64,000 nucleotides of DNA from Azorhizobium caulinodans ORS 571 (GCF_000010525.1 NC_009937.1:248001-312000), one strand, 5' to 3'. Positions 1-9,063 are shown, counted from the stretch's first letter. A program made the numbers and translations. Notes: generated from the sequence alone by a model not told the origin.

Positions 1-11
1 AGGAGCACGTC

Positions 12-746
12 ATGGACAGGCTTAAGGGTAAGACCGCCGTAGTGACCGGCGGCGGGAGCGGCATCGGACTGGGCGCCGCGCGACGGTTCGTGGAGGAAGG
101 CGCGTTCGTCTATCTGTTCGGCCGGCGCGCCGACGTTCTGGAAGCCGCCGCGAAGGAACTCGGCTCCTCCGCACGCGCCGTGCCGGGCTCGGTGACGGAT
201 CTCGCCGACCTCGACCGGCTCTATGCGGCGGTGAAGAGCGAACGCGGCGGGCTCGACATCGTGTTCGCCAACGCCGGCACCGGCAATTTCGCCGCGCTCG
301 GGGCGATCACGCCGGACCAGTACGAGCAGACCTTCGACGTCAATGTGAAGGGTGTTCTCTTCACCGTACAGAAGGCCCTGCCGCTGATGCGGGCGGGCGG
401 CTCGATCATCCTGACCGGCTCCACGACCGGCACGATGGGCACGCCGCAATTCAGCATCTACAGCGCCAGCAAGGCTGCGGTGCGGAACTTCGCGCGCAGC
501 TGGGCCGAGGATCTGCGGGGCACCGGCATCCGGGTCAACGTCCTCTCGCCCGGACCGACCCTCACGGATCTCGCCCTTGAGGTGGTGGGCAAGGAGGCGT
601 TCGAAGCCCTTGGCGCCACGACCCCGCTCGGCCGCATCGGCGATCCCTCAGAGACAGGCGCTGTAGCGGCCTTCCTCGCCTCCTCCGACAGCAGCTTCAT
701 GACCGGCGGAGAGGTGTTCGTGGACGGCGGCTTCGCCCAGGTGTGA
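12..746 (+). CDS. SDR family NAD(P)-dependent oxidoreductase
   Basis: A 244-residue classical short-chain dehydrogenase/reductase. The glycine-rich cofactor motif TGGGSGIG is at residues 12-19, an ANAG motif lies near residue 87, and the catalytic triad is visible as Ser137, Tyr150 and Lys154 (YSASK). The length is typical of the family and the protein should be cytosolic. An AGGAG ribosome-binding site at bases 1-5 supports this start. The substrate cannot be read from the sequence. It converges on the HxlR gene, with a strong hairpin between them. Anything upstream lies outside the window, so whether it heads or ends an operon is unknown. Confidence 0.9.
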   Translation: MDRLKGKTAVVTGGGSGIGLGAARRFVEEGAFVYLFGRRADVLEAAAKELGSSARAVPGSVTDLADLDRLYAAVKSERGGLDIVFANAGTGNFAALGAITPDQYEQTFDVNVKGVLFTVQKALPLMRAGGSIILTGSTTGTMGTPQFSIYSASKAAVRNFARSWAEDLRGTGIRVNVLSPGPTLTDLALEVVGKEAFEALGATTPLGRIGDPSETGAVAAFLASSDSSFMTGGEVFVDGGFAQV

Positions 747-760
747 GGCTTGACGCCACT

Positions 761-788
761 GGGGCTCCGCTCTCCGGAGCGGGGCCCC
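761..788. terminator. Bidirectional terminator hairpin between SDR and HxlR genes
   Basis: Twelve-base arms at 761-772 and 777-788 pair with one G-T wobble around a 4-base loop. The hairpin sits between two convergent genes and touches the stop codon of the HxlR gene. There is no long T-tract. Confidence 0.6.
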
Positions 789-1175
789 TCAGGGCGCTGG
801 AGGCGACAGCGGCGCGCCCTCTGCCGCCAGCGGCTTGCCATAGAGGCCGATGTTGGCATCACCCCAGGTTTTCAGGGCGAGCAGCACCGGCTCCATGCTG
901 CGGCCGAGGGGAGAGAGGCTGTACTCCACCTTGGGCGGCACCTGCGCATAGACCTTGCGGGTGATGAGGCCGTCCTCCTCCAGTTCCCGCAACTGGTTGG
1001 TGAGCGTCCGCGGCGTCACGTTCTGTACATGACGGCGGATCTCGTTGAAGCGCAGCGTGCCCGCCAGCAGATGGAACAGGATGACCGACTTCCACTTGCC
1101 TTCGATGAGCCCCACCGCCGCCTCCACGGCGCATCCGGGGCTGCAGTCGATGCGGGAATGACGGACCTTGGCCAT
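789..1175 (-). CDS. HxlR family transcriptional regulator
   Basis: A 128-residue winged-helix protein of the HxlR (DUF24) family. Typical features are an early Cys in the CSPGC segment, the GKWKSVILFHLLAGTLRF helix near residues 27-44, and RTLTNQLRELEEDGLI as the recognition region. HxlR proteins are dimeric repressors or activators, often sensing thiol-reactive electrophiles or quinones through the N-terminal Cys. The gene is divergent from a quinone-oxidoreductase-like dehydrogenase, and a perfect inverted repeat lies between the two starts. Control of that neighbour and of itself is therefore the likely role (inference). Confidence 0.88.
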   Translation of the reverse strand: MAKVRHSRIDCSPGCAVEAAVGLIEGKWKSVILFHLLAGTLRFNEIRRHVQNVTPRTLTNQLRELEEDGLITRKVYAQVPPKVEYSLSPLGRSMEPVLLALKTWGDANIGLYGKPLAAEGAPLSPPAP

Positions 1176-1194
1176 GGCCGGCTCCTCAGCTCAC

Positions 1195-1212
1195 AGTATC
1201 AAAAAGGATACT
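1195..1212. promoter_or_regulatory. Candidate HxlR operator, perfect inverted repeat
   Basis: AGTATC-N6-GATACT is a perfect 6-base inverted repeat with an A-rich spacer. It lies 20 bases upstream of the HxlR start and about 80 bases upstream of the divergent dehydrogenase. HxlR regulators bind such symmetric sites in divergent promoter regions. That this regulator binds here is inferred from position only. Confidence 0.55.
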
Positions 1213-1294
1213 ATGTGCTTTCCTTGTACGTATTGCCTTTGAAGGAGCGTAGGGCAACATCCCCGCCATATCAACGTGGCTATGGAGCTTGAGC

Positions 1295-2308
1295 ATGAAG
1301 GCGATCGGATACCGGCAGTCCGGCCCCATCGACCGGGACGACGCTTTGGTGGACATCGAGATCGACCGCCCGGCGGCACGCGGGCGCGATCTCCTGGTCG
1401 AGGTGGCGGCCATCTCCGTCAATCCCGTGGACACCAAGGTGCGCAAGCGGGCGGCACCGCCCGAGGGGGAGTGGAAGATCCTCGGCTGGGATGCGGTGGG
1501 ACGTGTCGTCGAGGTGGGCGAGGGCGTCACCCGCTTCCGGCCGGGTGATGAGGTCTATTATGCCGGCTCCCTCACCCGTCCCGGCGCCAACAGCGCCTTC
1601 CATCTGGTGGACGAGCGCATCGTGGGGCGCAAGCCTGCGACCCTGTCCAACCCGGAGGCGGCAGCCCTGCCGCTGACTGCCATCACCGCCTGGGAGATGC
1701 TGTTCGACCGGCTCGACATCGTGAAGAGCGTGCCGGGCGCGGCCAACGCCATCCTCATCGTCGGCGGTGCCGGCGGGGTGGGCTCCATCGCCATCCAGCT
1801 GGTGCGGGCGCTCACCGACCTCACTGTCATCGCCACCGCCTCGCGCCCGGAGACGCAGGACTGGGTGAGGGCGCTCGGCGCCCATCACGTGGTGGACCAC
1901 AGCGCGCCCATCGCGGCGCAGGTGGCGGCCCTCGGGCTCGGCGCACCGGCCTTCGTCTTCTCGACCACAGAAACCCACCGGCATCTGGCGGAAATCGCCG
2001 AGTTGATCGCCCCGCAGGGCCGCTTCGGGCTGATCGATGATCCGGACGGGCTCGATGTCTCGGTCTTCAAGCGCAAGTCGGTCTCGACCCATTGGGAGTT
2101 CATGTTCACCCGCTCCATGTTCGAGACGGCGGACATGGACGCACAGGGCCGGCTGCTGGATGAGGTGGCGCGGCTCGTGGAGGCCGGCAAGGTGCGCACC
2201 ACGCTCACGCAGACGCTGCGCCCCATCAGCGCCGCCACGCTGAAGACCGCCCACGCCATCCTCGAGAGCGGCAAGGCGCGGGGCAAGATCGTGGTGGAAG
2301 GCTTCTGA
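1295..2308 (+). CDS. Zinc-type alcohol dehydrogenase-like / quinone oxidoreductase family protein
   Basis: A 337-residue medium-chain dehydrogenase/reductase. The N-terminal GroES-like domain carries NPVD and GWDAVG in place of the zinc-site GHE motif. The Rossmann domain has VGGAGGVGS near residues 156-164. Lack of the catalytic zinc ligands is characteristic of the quinone oxidoreductase-like branch, which uses NADPH. I chose ATG at 1295: GGAG at 1284-1287 is correctly spaced for it and too close to the in-frame TTG at 1289. Divergent from an HxlR regulator, it may detoxify reactive carbonyls or quinones (inference). Confidence 0.88.
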   Translation: MKAIGYRQSGPIDRDDALVDIEIDRPAARGRDLLVEVAAISVNPVDTKVRKRAAPPEGEWKILGWDAVGRVVEVGEGVTRFRPGDEVYYAGSLTRPGANSAFHLVDERIVGRKPATLSNPEAAALPLTAITAWEMLFDRLDIVKSVPGAANAILIVGGAGGVGSIAIQLVRALTDLTVIATASRPETQDWVRALGAHHVVDHSAPIAAQVAALGLGAPAFVFSTTETHRHLAEIAELIAPQGRFGLIDDPDGLDVSVFKRKSVSTHWEFMFTRSMFETADMDAQGRLLDEVARLVEAGKVRTTLTQTLRPISAATLKTAHAILESGKARGKIVVEGF

Positions 2309-2517
2309 AGCTCCATTCCGCCGCATACGGACGTATGGCGGGGTAGCGCTCCCGCATAATGGTCCGCCGGCCGTCCGCTGCCCACACTGCCACCGGCTCG
2401 GAGGGTCTCCCCCGGGTCCGCGGGAGCCGGCAGCGGCGGCGGGCGGCGCCTTGAAGGGCGGGCCGCGTGCGCCTCACACGGCGAGCGCGTTTCGATCCGC
2501 CACTTCAAGGAACGTCC

Positions 2518-3234
2518 ATGGACCCCACCTTCACCGGCCCCTATGCCGACACGGCGACACCCGTCCTGCCCCGGACGGAGATGACCCTCGACCTTGCGCG
2601 CACGGCGCTGGTGGTGATCGATCCGCAGATCGATGTGATGAGCCCCAAGGGCCTCGCATGGCCGGCGGTGGGTGAGAGCGTCACCGAAACCAACATCGTG
2701 GCGAACCTCGTCACGCTGTTCCGCGCCGCCAAGGCAGCGGGCATCACCGTCGCCGTCTCGCCGCACTATTACTACTGCTGGGACCACCATTGGCGCTGGC
2801 AGTCGCCGCTGGAGAAGTTCCAGCACGACGTGGGCGCCTTCGACCGCAAGGGGCCGTACACGCTGGACGGCTTCCGCGCCTCCGGGGCGGACTTCATGGA
2901 GGAGTTCAAGCCCTATATCGAGGACGGCAAGACCATCATCTGCGCGCCGCACAAGCTCTATGGCCCGCAGACCAACGACCTCAAGCTCCAGCTTGGCAAG
3001 CAGGGCATCCGGCAGGTGATCGTCGCCGGCATGCTGGCCAACATGTGCGTGGAATCCCACATGCGCGACCTGCTGGAAGCGGGCTACGAGGTGGCCGTCG
3101 TGCGCGATGCCGTGGCGGCCCCGAAGCTGCCGGACGGGGACGGCTATCTCGCCGCGCTCATCAACTACCGTTTCATGGCCAATGGCCTCTGGACCACGCA
3201 GGAGACGGTGGCGCGGCTCACGCCTGCGGGCTGA
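2518..3234 (+). CDS. Isochorismatase-family cysteine hydrolase
   Basis: A 238-residue cysteine hydrolase of the isochorismatase superfamily. The catalytic triad reads as Asp35 (VIDPQ), Lys146 (APHKLYG) and Cys177 (ANMCVESHMRD). Family members hydrolyse amides or vinyl ethers such as nicotinamide, N-carbamoyl compounds and isochorismate; the aromatic-rich YYYCWDHHWRW segment after residue 80 should shape a specific pocket, but the substrate is not readable. An AAGGA motif about 7 bases upstream supports ATG at 2518 over the in-frame ATG at 2467. The gene stands alone, 209 bases after the dehydrogenase. Confidence 0.88.
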   Translation: MDPTFTGPYADTATPVLPRTEMTLDLARTALVVIDPQIDVMSPKGLAWPAVGESVTETNIVANLVTLFRAAKAAGITVAVSPHYYYCWDHHWRWQSPLEKFQHDVGAFDRKGPYTLDGFRASGADFMEEFKPYIEDGKTIICAPHKLYGPQTNDLKLQLGKQGIRQVIVAGMLANMCVESHMRDLLEAGYEVAVVRDAVAAPKLPDGDGYLAALINYRFMANGLWTTQETVARLTPAG

Positions 3235-3351
3235 ACGCGAAACCGGCCGGGCGCCCCCGCGCGCCCGGCACCGCCTACCTCCACTACGCAAGTCTGGCGG
3301 AACCTTCCTCTGATACCCGAGTTGCTGGCGCAGGACACGGAGATTGGACCC

Positions 3352-3561
3352 ATGACCGTTCATTTCGCAGGCGAGCAGCCCACGGTTCCGCAGGCGGCGG
3401 CGTGGTCCGCCGCGACGCTCGGCGCGGGCGAGGCCTATGAGGCGGCCTGCCTTGCGCAGGCGGCCGGCATCTCGCGGGAGGAAGCGATGGGTCTCGTGCG
3501 CCGGCACGGCACCCACCGCGCGACCCTCATGGCCGCCGCCCGCCGCCTCAAGCGCGGCTGA
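3352..3561 (+). CDS. Small hypothetical protein, helical
   Basis: A 69-residue protein with no family I recognise with certainty. The C-terminal half (GISREEAMGLVRRHGTHRATL and the following helix ending RRLKRG) has the look of a small helical module like those in DUF3606 proteins; that resemblance is weak. The N-terminal part is Ala/Gln-rich. The start at 3352 is preferred because GGAG lies just upstream, and the longer in-frame form from 3322 would bury it. It converges closely (9 bases) with the amide hydrolase gene. Confidence 0.6.
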   Translation: MTVHFAGEQPTVPQAAAWSAATLGAGEAYEAACLAQAAGISREEAMGLVRRHGTHRATLMAAARRLKRG

Positions 3562-3570
3562 CCTCCACGC

Positions 3571-4668
3571 TCACGGCTTCAGCACATCGGCCCCGACGCC
3601 CGCCGGATAGGGCAGATCGGTGATGAGCCGCTCGGCCGGCTTGTCCAGCGCGAAGAGGGGCGCGAGGTCGATGGTGAGATAGCTGGTGCGGTGGGCATAA
3701 TCGGCGATCTGGAGCCGGTTGTTGGTGAGATCCTTGATGGACACCCACTGGGTGTAATCGGATACAAGCTGCCCGTTCGGCAGGCGCGACTGGGCGACGC
3801 CCACCGGAATGTCCACCGTGTTCAGCACATGCACCACCGCCTGCACGGCTTCGGCGCCATCCTTGGGCGGGGTCATGCCGTGGCGCAGGGCGCTGGCGCG
3901 CACGAAGCGCGAGGGCGGCGTATAATCGCCCGGCAGGCCCACGAGGCCGCCGCCCTGGCCGAGCGCCGTCACGTCCACGTTGCCGATCTGCCGCTGCTCC
4001 ACGCCCACGGTGGAGAGGTTGAGATAATTGCGCAGGTTGGTGAGGTGCCAGTCATAGGTGGGGGCGTTGGTCAGCACATGGGCCACGTTGTCGTGGATGT
4101 GCAGTTCCCCCTCCACATATTCCACGATGATGCTGGCGCCCGCGCGGTCCGTGAACACGAAGTGCATCAGCGGCGCGGTGGGGCCGCTGGCGGCGGAGGG
4201 ATCGGACCAGACCTTGGTGGTCTTCAGCGCCTCCTTCACCTCGGCAATGGTGGCGAAATTGCCGAGCGCCCAGGCGCCGAAGGAGAGCACCTCCACATAA
4301 TTCTTATCCTGCGGGGTCACGGTCTGATAGGTGGTGAAGCCGGGCAGGAAATTGCCGCTCATGCCGAGGCCGGCGGCATTCTGCCCCTCCACCAGCGCCC
4401 CGCCGGGTATGATGTTGGCGCTGACACCCACCAGCGCATATTTCGCCTCCACCGTGCGCTCCGGCAGATTGAGGGCCTTGGGCGCGGTGAGCTTCACCGG
4501 AAAGCCCTTGGGGCGGCTCACCAGCGTCCATTTCATATCGAACGCCCATTCCATGGTGCGTCCGGCGATGACGGTCCTGTCGGCGGCGACGATATCGACG
4601 GCCGTGCAGGCCAGCGCCGCATTCATCATGGCGGCGAGGGAGAGGGCGGTGGTGAGGGTGCGCAACAT
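3571..4668 (-). CDS. Exported linear amide C-N hydrolase (choloylglycine hydrolase / penicillin V acylase family)
   Basis: A 365-residue Ntn hydrolase. A signal peptide (residues 1-20, ending AALA) is followed directly by Cys21, so export would expose the nucleophilic N-terminal Cys. Arg37 sits 16 residues later, as in bile salt hydrolases and penicillin V acylases. An Asn in LTNAPTYDW and an Arg in SRFVRAS match the other conserved active-site positions. Proteobacterial members can cleave acyl-homoserine lactones or penicillin V; the substrate here is unknown. GGAGGAA seven bases before ATG 4668 sets the start, against an in-frame ATG at 4689. Expected location is periplasmic. Confidence 0.88.
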   Translation of the reverse strand: MLRTLTTALSLAAMMNAALACTAVDIVAADRTVIAGRTMEWAFDMKWTLVSRPKGFPVKLTAPKALNLPERTVEAKYALVGVSANIIPGGALVEGQNAAGLGMSGNFLPGFTTYQTVTPQDKNYVEVLSFGAWALGNFATIAEVKEALKTTKVWSDPSAASGPTAPLMHFVFTDRAGASIIVEYVEGELHIHDNVAHVLTNAPTYDWHLTNLRNYLNLSTVGVEQRQIGNVDVTALGQGGGLVGLPGDYTPPSRFVRASALRHGMTPPKDGAEAVQAVVHVLNTVDIPVGVAQSRLPNGQLVSDYTQWVSIKDLTNNRLQIADYAHRTSYLTIDLAPLFALDKPAERLITDLPYPAGVGADVLKP

Positions 4669-4689
4669 GGGGTTCCTCCGCGTCCGCAA

Positions 4690-5055
4690 CGGCCGGGTGG
4701 CTCCCGGTCTAGGCGGACGGCGGGATTATAGTGCCACCGATGGGTTGTGGGAGCATTTCTGAGTGAACAGATGTGAACCAGAGCTGAGGTACCATTTCGC
4801 ACCAAGGGGTATTCACTGTGCACTCCCCAGGAAGGTAATTGAAGATCCGTCGGAGCCGTGCTTCGAACATGCCCTTTGTATCGCGCTGCATCTGCCAATA
4901 GGTGTGAACTATATCAAGCTAGATAGATCTCGCGGACATGCCAACTCCTATGCTCAATTTTGGGCATAGCTAGCCTCGAATAGCCACACCCAAGCCGCTA
5001 GCGGTAAATAAACGAAGGGAATTTGGGAAAGCCGACGTTGAGAGAATTTCCTTTC
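4690..5055. other. Intergenic stretch at left edge of the A+T-rich insert
   Basis: Base composition falls from the high-G+C background toward A+T-rich across this stretch. Only short overlapping frames on both strands are present (for example 4763-4969 plus and 4709-4891 minus), with no convincing ribosome-binding sites or family motifs. It may be debris from the event that brought in the FRG-domain gene. Confidence 0.4.
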
Positions 5056-5086
5056 TTGACGTTGCCTGCCAGATGTTATTTATAGT
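5056..5086 (+). promoter_or_regulatory. Probable sigma-70-type promoter of the FRG-domain gene
   Basis: TTGACG at 5056-5061 is a near-consensus -35, followed after 19 bases by TATAGT at 5081-5086. The spacer is two bases longer than ideal. The surrounding DNA is very A+T-rich, unlike other promoters in the window, which suggests the promoter travelled with the gene. Confidence 0.45.
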
Positions 5087-5121
5087 GTATTATATATTTT
5101 TATGACAGGAAGGCACTCCCA

Positions 5122-7080
5122 TTGGAAGACGGTTTTTTTTCGAAAAATATCCGCGCACACGATTCTGAAAATGCTTTGGAAATATGCCAATATTTGTTGG
5201 CCTCTGGGAGGGCCGACTTGTTTCGGGGGCAAACATTCGACTGGGCGAGGCTTATACCAAGCCTATTCCGGCTGACGGAGGAAAAAAGGAAATTCGCATA
5301 CGAGGAGCTTAGGTTATTTTCTGAGTGGGCCAATGGTGTCCCGCAAATGCGAAATTATCACGGAAACGATGACGCGATTACTGCGATTGCGCAGCATTAC
5401 GGTATTGCAACTTCATTTCTCGATGTGACTACCGATCCTCGGGTAGCTTTGGCATTCGCGAAAAGTGAGCGTGCGGCATCTGACGATGATGCGGTTATTT
5501 ATTGCTTTCTGGAGGGAGCGCTTCGCCATATAGAGGGCATAAAAATTGTTAAAATATCTGTCGAAAACCTGTGGAGACTTGAGGTTCAGAGTGGGCTTTT
5601 CTTAGATTACATTACGGACAGTATTGTTGATGCTGTCAAATCAATGGCAATCAAAATTCATTTCCCCAGAGCGTTGCGGTCAGCGGCCGAAACACGCCGC
5701 CTGTACCCGTTGAGGAAAAGTGCGCTGGAATCTGTATTGGATCAATGGTTTTATAAAAGACAGATTGAGGGTGCGCTAGATCAGTTTGTGCCGCATGTTA
5801 AAAATCAAGTTGTAGTTAGGAGGCAAACTTACCCTGGCATATTCCGCTGGAGAGAGATTCCAGAACTTACGCCCGAATGGCTATCCAAGGACTTGCGTTG
5901 GGTGCAGCCTCCCATTGAGAGCGTCCGGATTACCGGTCGGCCGCTGGATTTGAAGATTCGACTGCAGGTTTCCGATCCGCTCCGAGATGCAAAAAATCTC
6001 CGAGAACTTATCCTTCCTGCGATTTGCGAAGCGTTCGCTGCTGGGCGCCTTCTCAGTTTCGATTTCGAATTATCCGGAGTGGGGAAGCGATATTCTAAGA
6101 GGATCTCCCAGATAGCGAACTGGGTGTGGGATGGTATTAGGGTATTGCCGTATAAAATAAGTGAACTTGCGTCCGCCATGGCAAATATGTTGACAATACT
6201 TTCACATGTATCGAAGCGAACAAAGCATAGCTCCAACCTCGCTCAGATCCTCTTCGGGGAGACTGACATAATTGAAGTGGCCCCCGTGGGTGGGCACATC
6301 GAAGCAGGGTTTGTTTCGAAATCTGACCTCGATGTGGCAAGAAACTACGCGGGTGGCAGAGGATTCACTAAATACAGTCTGAAGATGTTGACCGAATCAC
6401 CTGATATTTTAAACGATTTCATAACGGATCCATGGCTATTATTTGATTTTTTGAAATTTAAGAGAATATTTATCGAGCAGTTTGTGCCAACGGCAATTAT
6501 TGGATTTTGGGAGAATTGGGTTGATGATAAAGATGAAATTTCAAAATTGAGATGGAGCGTGCCATTTAATCCGGCTCTCCTGGGTTACGTGTCCAGATTT
6601 CAATACCGCTTTAGCTCCCCCTTGGCCGCCGAGCGTGACGTGAGCCGTTTGGTTCTCATTAATAATGATATGGACAAAGACGATATCTCCGAATCCTTCC
6701 TTTTTTGCATGCCTCATATCATGGGGGGAGGTGGGCCATTTTTGTTGAAACTTCATGGCTACGGCCACGACGCTAGGCCCATCTGGGAAATTCCTGATGC
6801 TGTACAGCGGGCGGTGTGGATATTCGATATTGGTGGCATATCTGTATTAGAGGTGTCTTCCTCCCTGAACTCCGCATCGACTGATGATGAAATTCATGCA
6901 GACGGGCTGGGGGCCTTCGAAGTCTGGCTAATTGCTAAGGGTTTGATGGAAGAAGTAAATGGTAAGAGTCTTGGGGAAATCAGGCCGATATATGAATCGT
7001 TCTGGCGGGATTTATCTGTGTCTAACAAAAAAATGGAAAAATACTATAAAGAGGCGCTTGGTCGTGAGATGGGCCGCTGA
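5122..7080 (+). CDS. FRG-domain protein of unknown function, horizontally acquired
   Basis: A 652-residue protein. The N-terminal ~115 residues match the FRG domain: LFRGQTFDWARLIPSLFR at about 33-50, then AQHYGIATSFLDVTTDPRVAL and AFAKSE ending near 114. The remaining ~500 residues match nothing I recognise; they contain a GMGGGG-like segment (CMPHIMGGGGPF), no transmembrane segments and no signal peptide. The gene is clearly A+T-richer than its neighbours, with frequent AAA, ATA and TTT codons, and sits alone between housekeeping genes. The start is TTG at 5122, preceded by AGGAAGG with 8-base spacing. FRG proteins are recurrent in defence-type genomic islands, so an anti-phage or stress effector role is plausible but unproven. 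Confidence 0.75.
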   Translation: MEDGFFSKNIRAHDSENALEICQYLLASGRADLFRGQTFDWARLIPSLFRLTEEKRKFAYEELRLFSEWANGVPQMRNYHGNDDAITAIAQHYGIATSFLDVTTDPRVALAFAKSERAASDDDAVIYCFLEGALRHIEGIKIVKISVENLWRLEVQSGLFLDYITDSIVDAVKSMAIKIHFPRALRSAAETRRLYPLRKSALESVLDQWFYKRQIEGALDQFVPHVKNQVVVRRQTYPGIFRWREIPELTPEWLSKDLRWVQPPIESVRITGRPLDLKIRLQVSDPLRDAKNLRELILPAICEAFAAGRLLSFDFELSGVGKRYSKRISQIANWVWDGIRVLPYKISELASAMANMLTILSHVSKRTKHSSNLAQILFGETDIIEVAPVGGHIEAGFVSKSDLDVARNYAGGRGFTKYSLKMLTESPDILNDFITDPWLLFDFLKFKRIFIEQFVPTAIIGFWENWVDDKDEISKLRWSVPFNPALLGYVSRFQYRFSSPLAAERDVSRLVLINNDMDKDDISESFLFCMPHIMGGGGPFLLKLHGYGHDARPIWEIPDAVQRAVWIFDIGGISVLEVSSSLNSASTDDEIHADGLGAFEVWLIAKGLMEEVNGKSLGEIRPIYESFWRDLSVSNKKMEKYYKEALGREMGR

Positions 7081-7363
7081 GCATGCTCGTCAAGCATGGG
7101 AGGTGGCTTTGTCCGGTTGCAAGTATCAGTTTTGGAGAGAGACGAGACTGGCGCACAAAATGACGAAACTGCGGATAAGCTGTTATCGCAATAATGCGGC
7201 TTGCAATGGAAGCTATTCGCCCCCTGGCACCCATGAGCGGGTCGTCTGGATAAAGCCTCACACTGGACGTTCGGACATGCATTTGTAAAGGTCTGCTACT
7301 GCCGCCAAGAGTCCCCAATCCCCCCTCTCCCCCCGCGCGCGCTTTCCCGCTATAAGCCGCGCC

Positions 7364-8974
7364 ATGCTCGACCAGACCCCCGAGGCTCCGGCATCCGCCG
7401 GCGGCCAGCCCGATTTCACGCGCCGGCGCACCTTCGCCATCATCTCGCATCCTGACGCGGGCAAGACCACGCTGACGGAGAAGCTGCTGCTGGCCTCCGG
7501 CGCCATCCGGCAGGCGGGGCAGGTGAAGGCGCGCGGCGAGCGCCGCCGCACCCGCTCCGACTGGATGGAGATCGAGCAGCAGCGCGGCATCTCCGTCACC
7601 TCCTCGGTGATGACCTTCGAGCGCGACGGCATCGTCTTCAACCTGCTGGACACCCCCGGCCACTCGGACTTCTCCGAGGACACCTACCGCACCCTCTCGG
7701 CGGTGGACGCGGCCGTCATGGTCATCGACGTCGCCAAGGGCATCGAGAGCCAGACGCGCAAGCTGTTCGAGGTGTGCCGCCTGCGCGACATCCCCATCTT
7801 CACCTTCATCAACAAGGTGGACCGCGAGGGGCAGGACCCGCTCGGCCTGATGGACGACATCGCCGCCACGCTGGCGCTCGACCTCACCCCCTTCACCTGG
7901 CCCATCGGCCTCGGCACCGATTTCCGCGGCCTCATCGACGTGCCGGGCAAGCGCGCCTTGCTCGCCGAGGAGCGCGGCGGCCCGCTCACCCGCATCGTGC
8001 CCTATGAGGACCCCATCGACCTTCTGGGGCTCGAGGGCGTGGAAGCGCGCATCGTCGAGGAGGCGGTGGAGAGCCTGTCGCTGGCGCTGGGCGTGCTGCC
8101 GCCCTTCGAATTGGAAAGCTTCCGCGAGGGGCACCTCTCGCCGGTCTTCTACGGCTCGGCCATCAAGGAGGCCGGAGTGGCGCAGCTTCTGGCCGGGCTC
8201 GGCGGCTTCGGCCCCAGCCCCCTGCCGCGCAATGCCAACGGCCGCACCGTGGAGCCGGCGGAGGCGAACGTGTCCGGCTTCGTGTTCAAGGTGCAGGCCA
8301 ACATGGACCCGAACCACCGCGACCGCGTGGCCTTCGTGCGCCTGTGCTCCGGCGTGTTCAAGCGCGGCATGAAGCTGTTCAACGCCCGCGAGAAGCGGCA
8401 CATGGCCATCGCCAACCCCATCTTCTTCTTCGCGCAGGAGCGCGAGACGGTGGACGAGGCCGTGGCCGGCGACATCATCGGCATTCCCAACCACGGCATG
8501 CTGCGGGTGGGCGACACCCTCTCGGAAGGCGAGACCATCCGCTTCGAGGGCATTCCCGACTTCGCCCCCGAAATCCTGCGCCGGGTGCTGCTGGCCGACC
8601 CCATGAAGAGCAAGCAGCTCCAGAAGGCGCTGCATGATCTGGCGGAAGAGGGCGTCACGCAGGTGCTGCGGCCGCTGACCGATCCCGCGCCCATCGTGGG
8701 CGTGGTGGGCACGCTGCAGCTCGATGTGCTGTCCTCGCGGCTCGACAAGGAATATGGCGTGCCCATCCGCTATGAGAGCGTGTCCTTCGTCACCGCCCGC
8801 TGGATCACCGGCGACCGGGCCGAGGTGGACCGCTTCGCGGAGACCTCGCGCTCGTCCATCGCCCTCGACCGCGACGACCAGCCGGTCTATCTCGCCCGCA
8901 GCCAGTGGGTGCTCGACCGCGCCATCGAGGAATGGCCGAAGCTCAAGTTCGTCGCAGTGAAGGAACGCGGCTGA
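7364..8974 (+). CDS. prfC: Peptide chain release factor 3
   Basis: A 536-residue translational GTPase that recycles RF1/RF2 from the ribosome after termination. The P-loop HPDAGKTT is at residues 29-36, followed by the switch I segment QQRGISVTSS, DTPGHSDFSEDTYR (G3) and NKVDRE (G4). Domain II and the C-terminal domain are complete (VTQVLRP, VGTLQLDVL), and the length matches the family. It precedes dapD by 89 bases on the same strand, so co-transcription is possible. The preceding 283 bases separate it from the acquired FRG gene and contain no other gene I can support. Confidence 0.96.
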   Translation: MLDQTPEAPASAGGQPDFTRRRTFAIISHPDAGKTTLTEKLLLASGAIRQAGQVKARGERRRTRSDWMEIEQQRGISVTSSVMTFERDGIVFNLLDTPGHSDFSEDTYRTLSAVDAAVMVIDVAKGIESQTRKLFEVCRLRDIPIFTFINKVDREGQDPLGLMDDIAATLALDLTPFTWPIGLGTDFRGLIDVPGKRALLAEERGGPLTRIVPYEDPIDLLGLEGVEARIVEEAVESLSLALGVLPPFELESFREGHLSPVFYGSAIKEAGVAQLLAGLGGFGPSPLPRNANGRTVEPAEANVSGFVFKVQANMDPNHRDRVAFVRLCSGVFKRGMKLFNAREKRHMAIANPIFFFAQERETVDEAVAGDIIGIPNHGMLRVGDTLSEGETIRFEGIPDFAPEILRRVLLADPMKSKQLQKALHDLAEEGVTQVLRPLTDPAPIVGVVGTLQLDVLSSRLDKEYGVPIRYESVSFVTARWITGDRAEVDRFAETSRSSIALDRDDQPVYLARSQWVLDRAIEEWPKLKFVAVKERG

Positions 8975-9063
8975 ACGTCTAGACTGGAGCCTCCGGTGCC
9001 AGCGCGCCCGGGGGGAGGACTACCCGGCGGCCTTGCCCGCACGGTCTTGAGAAGGGGAATTTC

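Noticed and set aside
2318..2342. Imperfect inverted repeat after the dehydrogenase gene
   Set aside because: Arms contain a two-base bulge and no T-tract; weak as a terminator.
4709..4969. Overlapping short frames on both strands ahead of the FRG gene
   Set aside because: No ribosome-binding sites, no family motifs, and the frames overlap each other; treated as non-coding.
4862..7287. Imperfect repeat of about 18 bases (TTCGAACATGC at 4862 and TTCGGACATGC at 7270) bracketing the FRG insert
   Set aside because: Too short and mismatched to call an att or target duplication by eye; could be chance.
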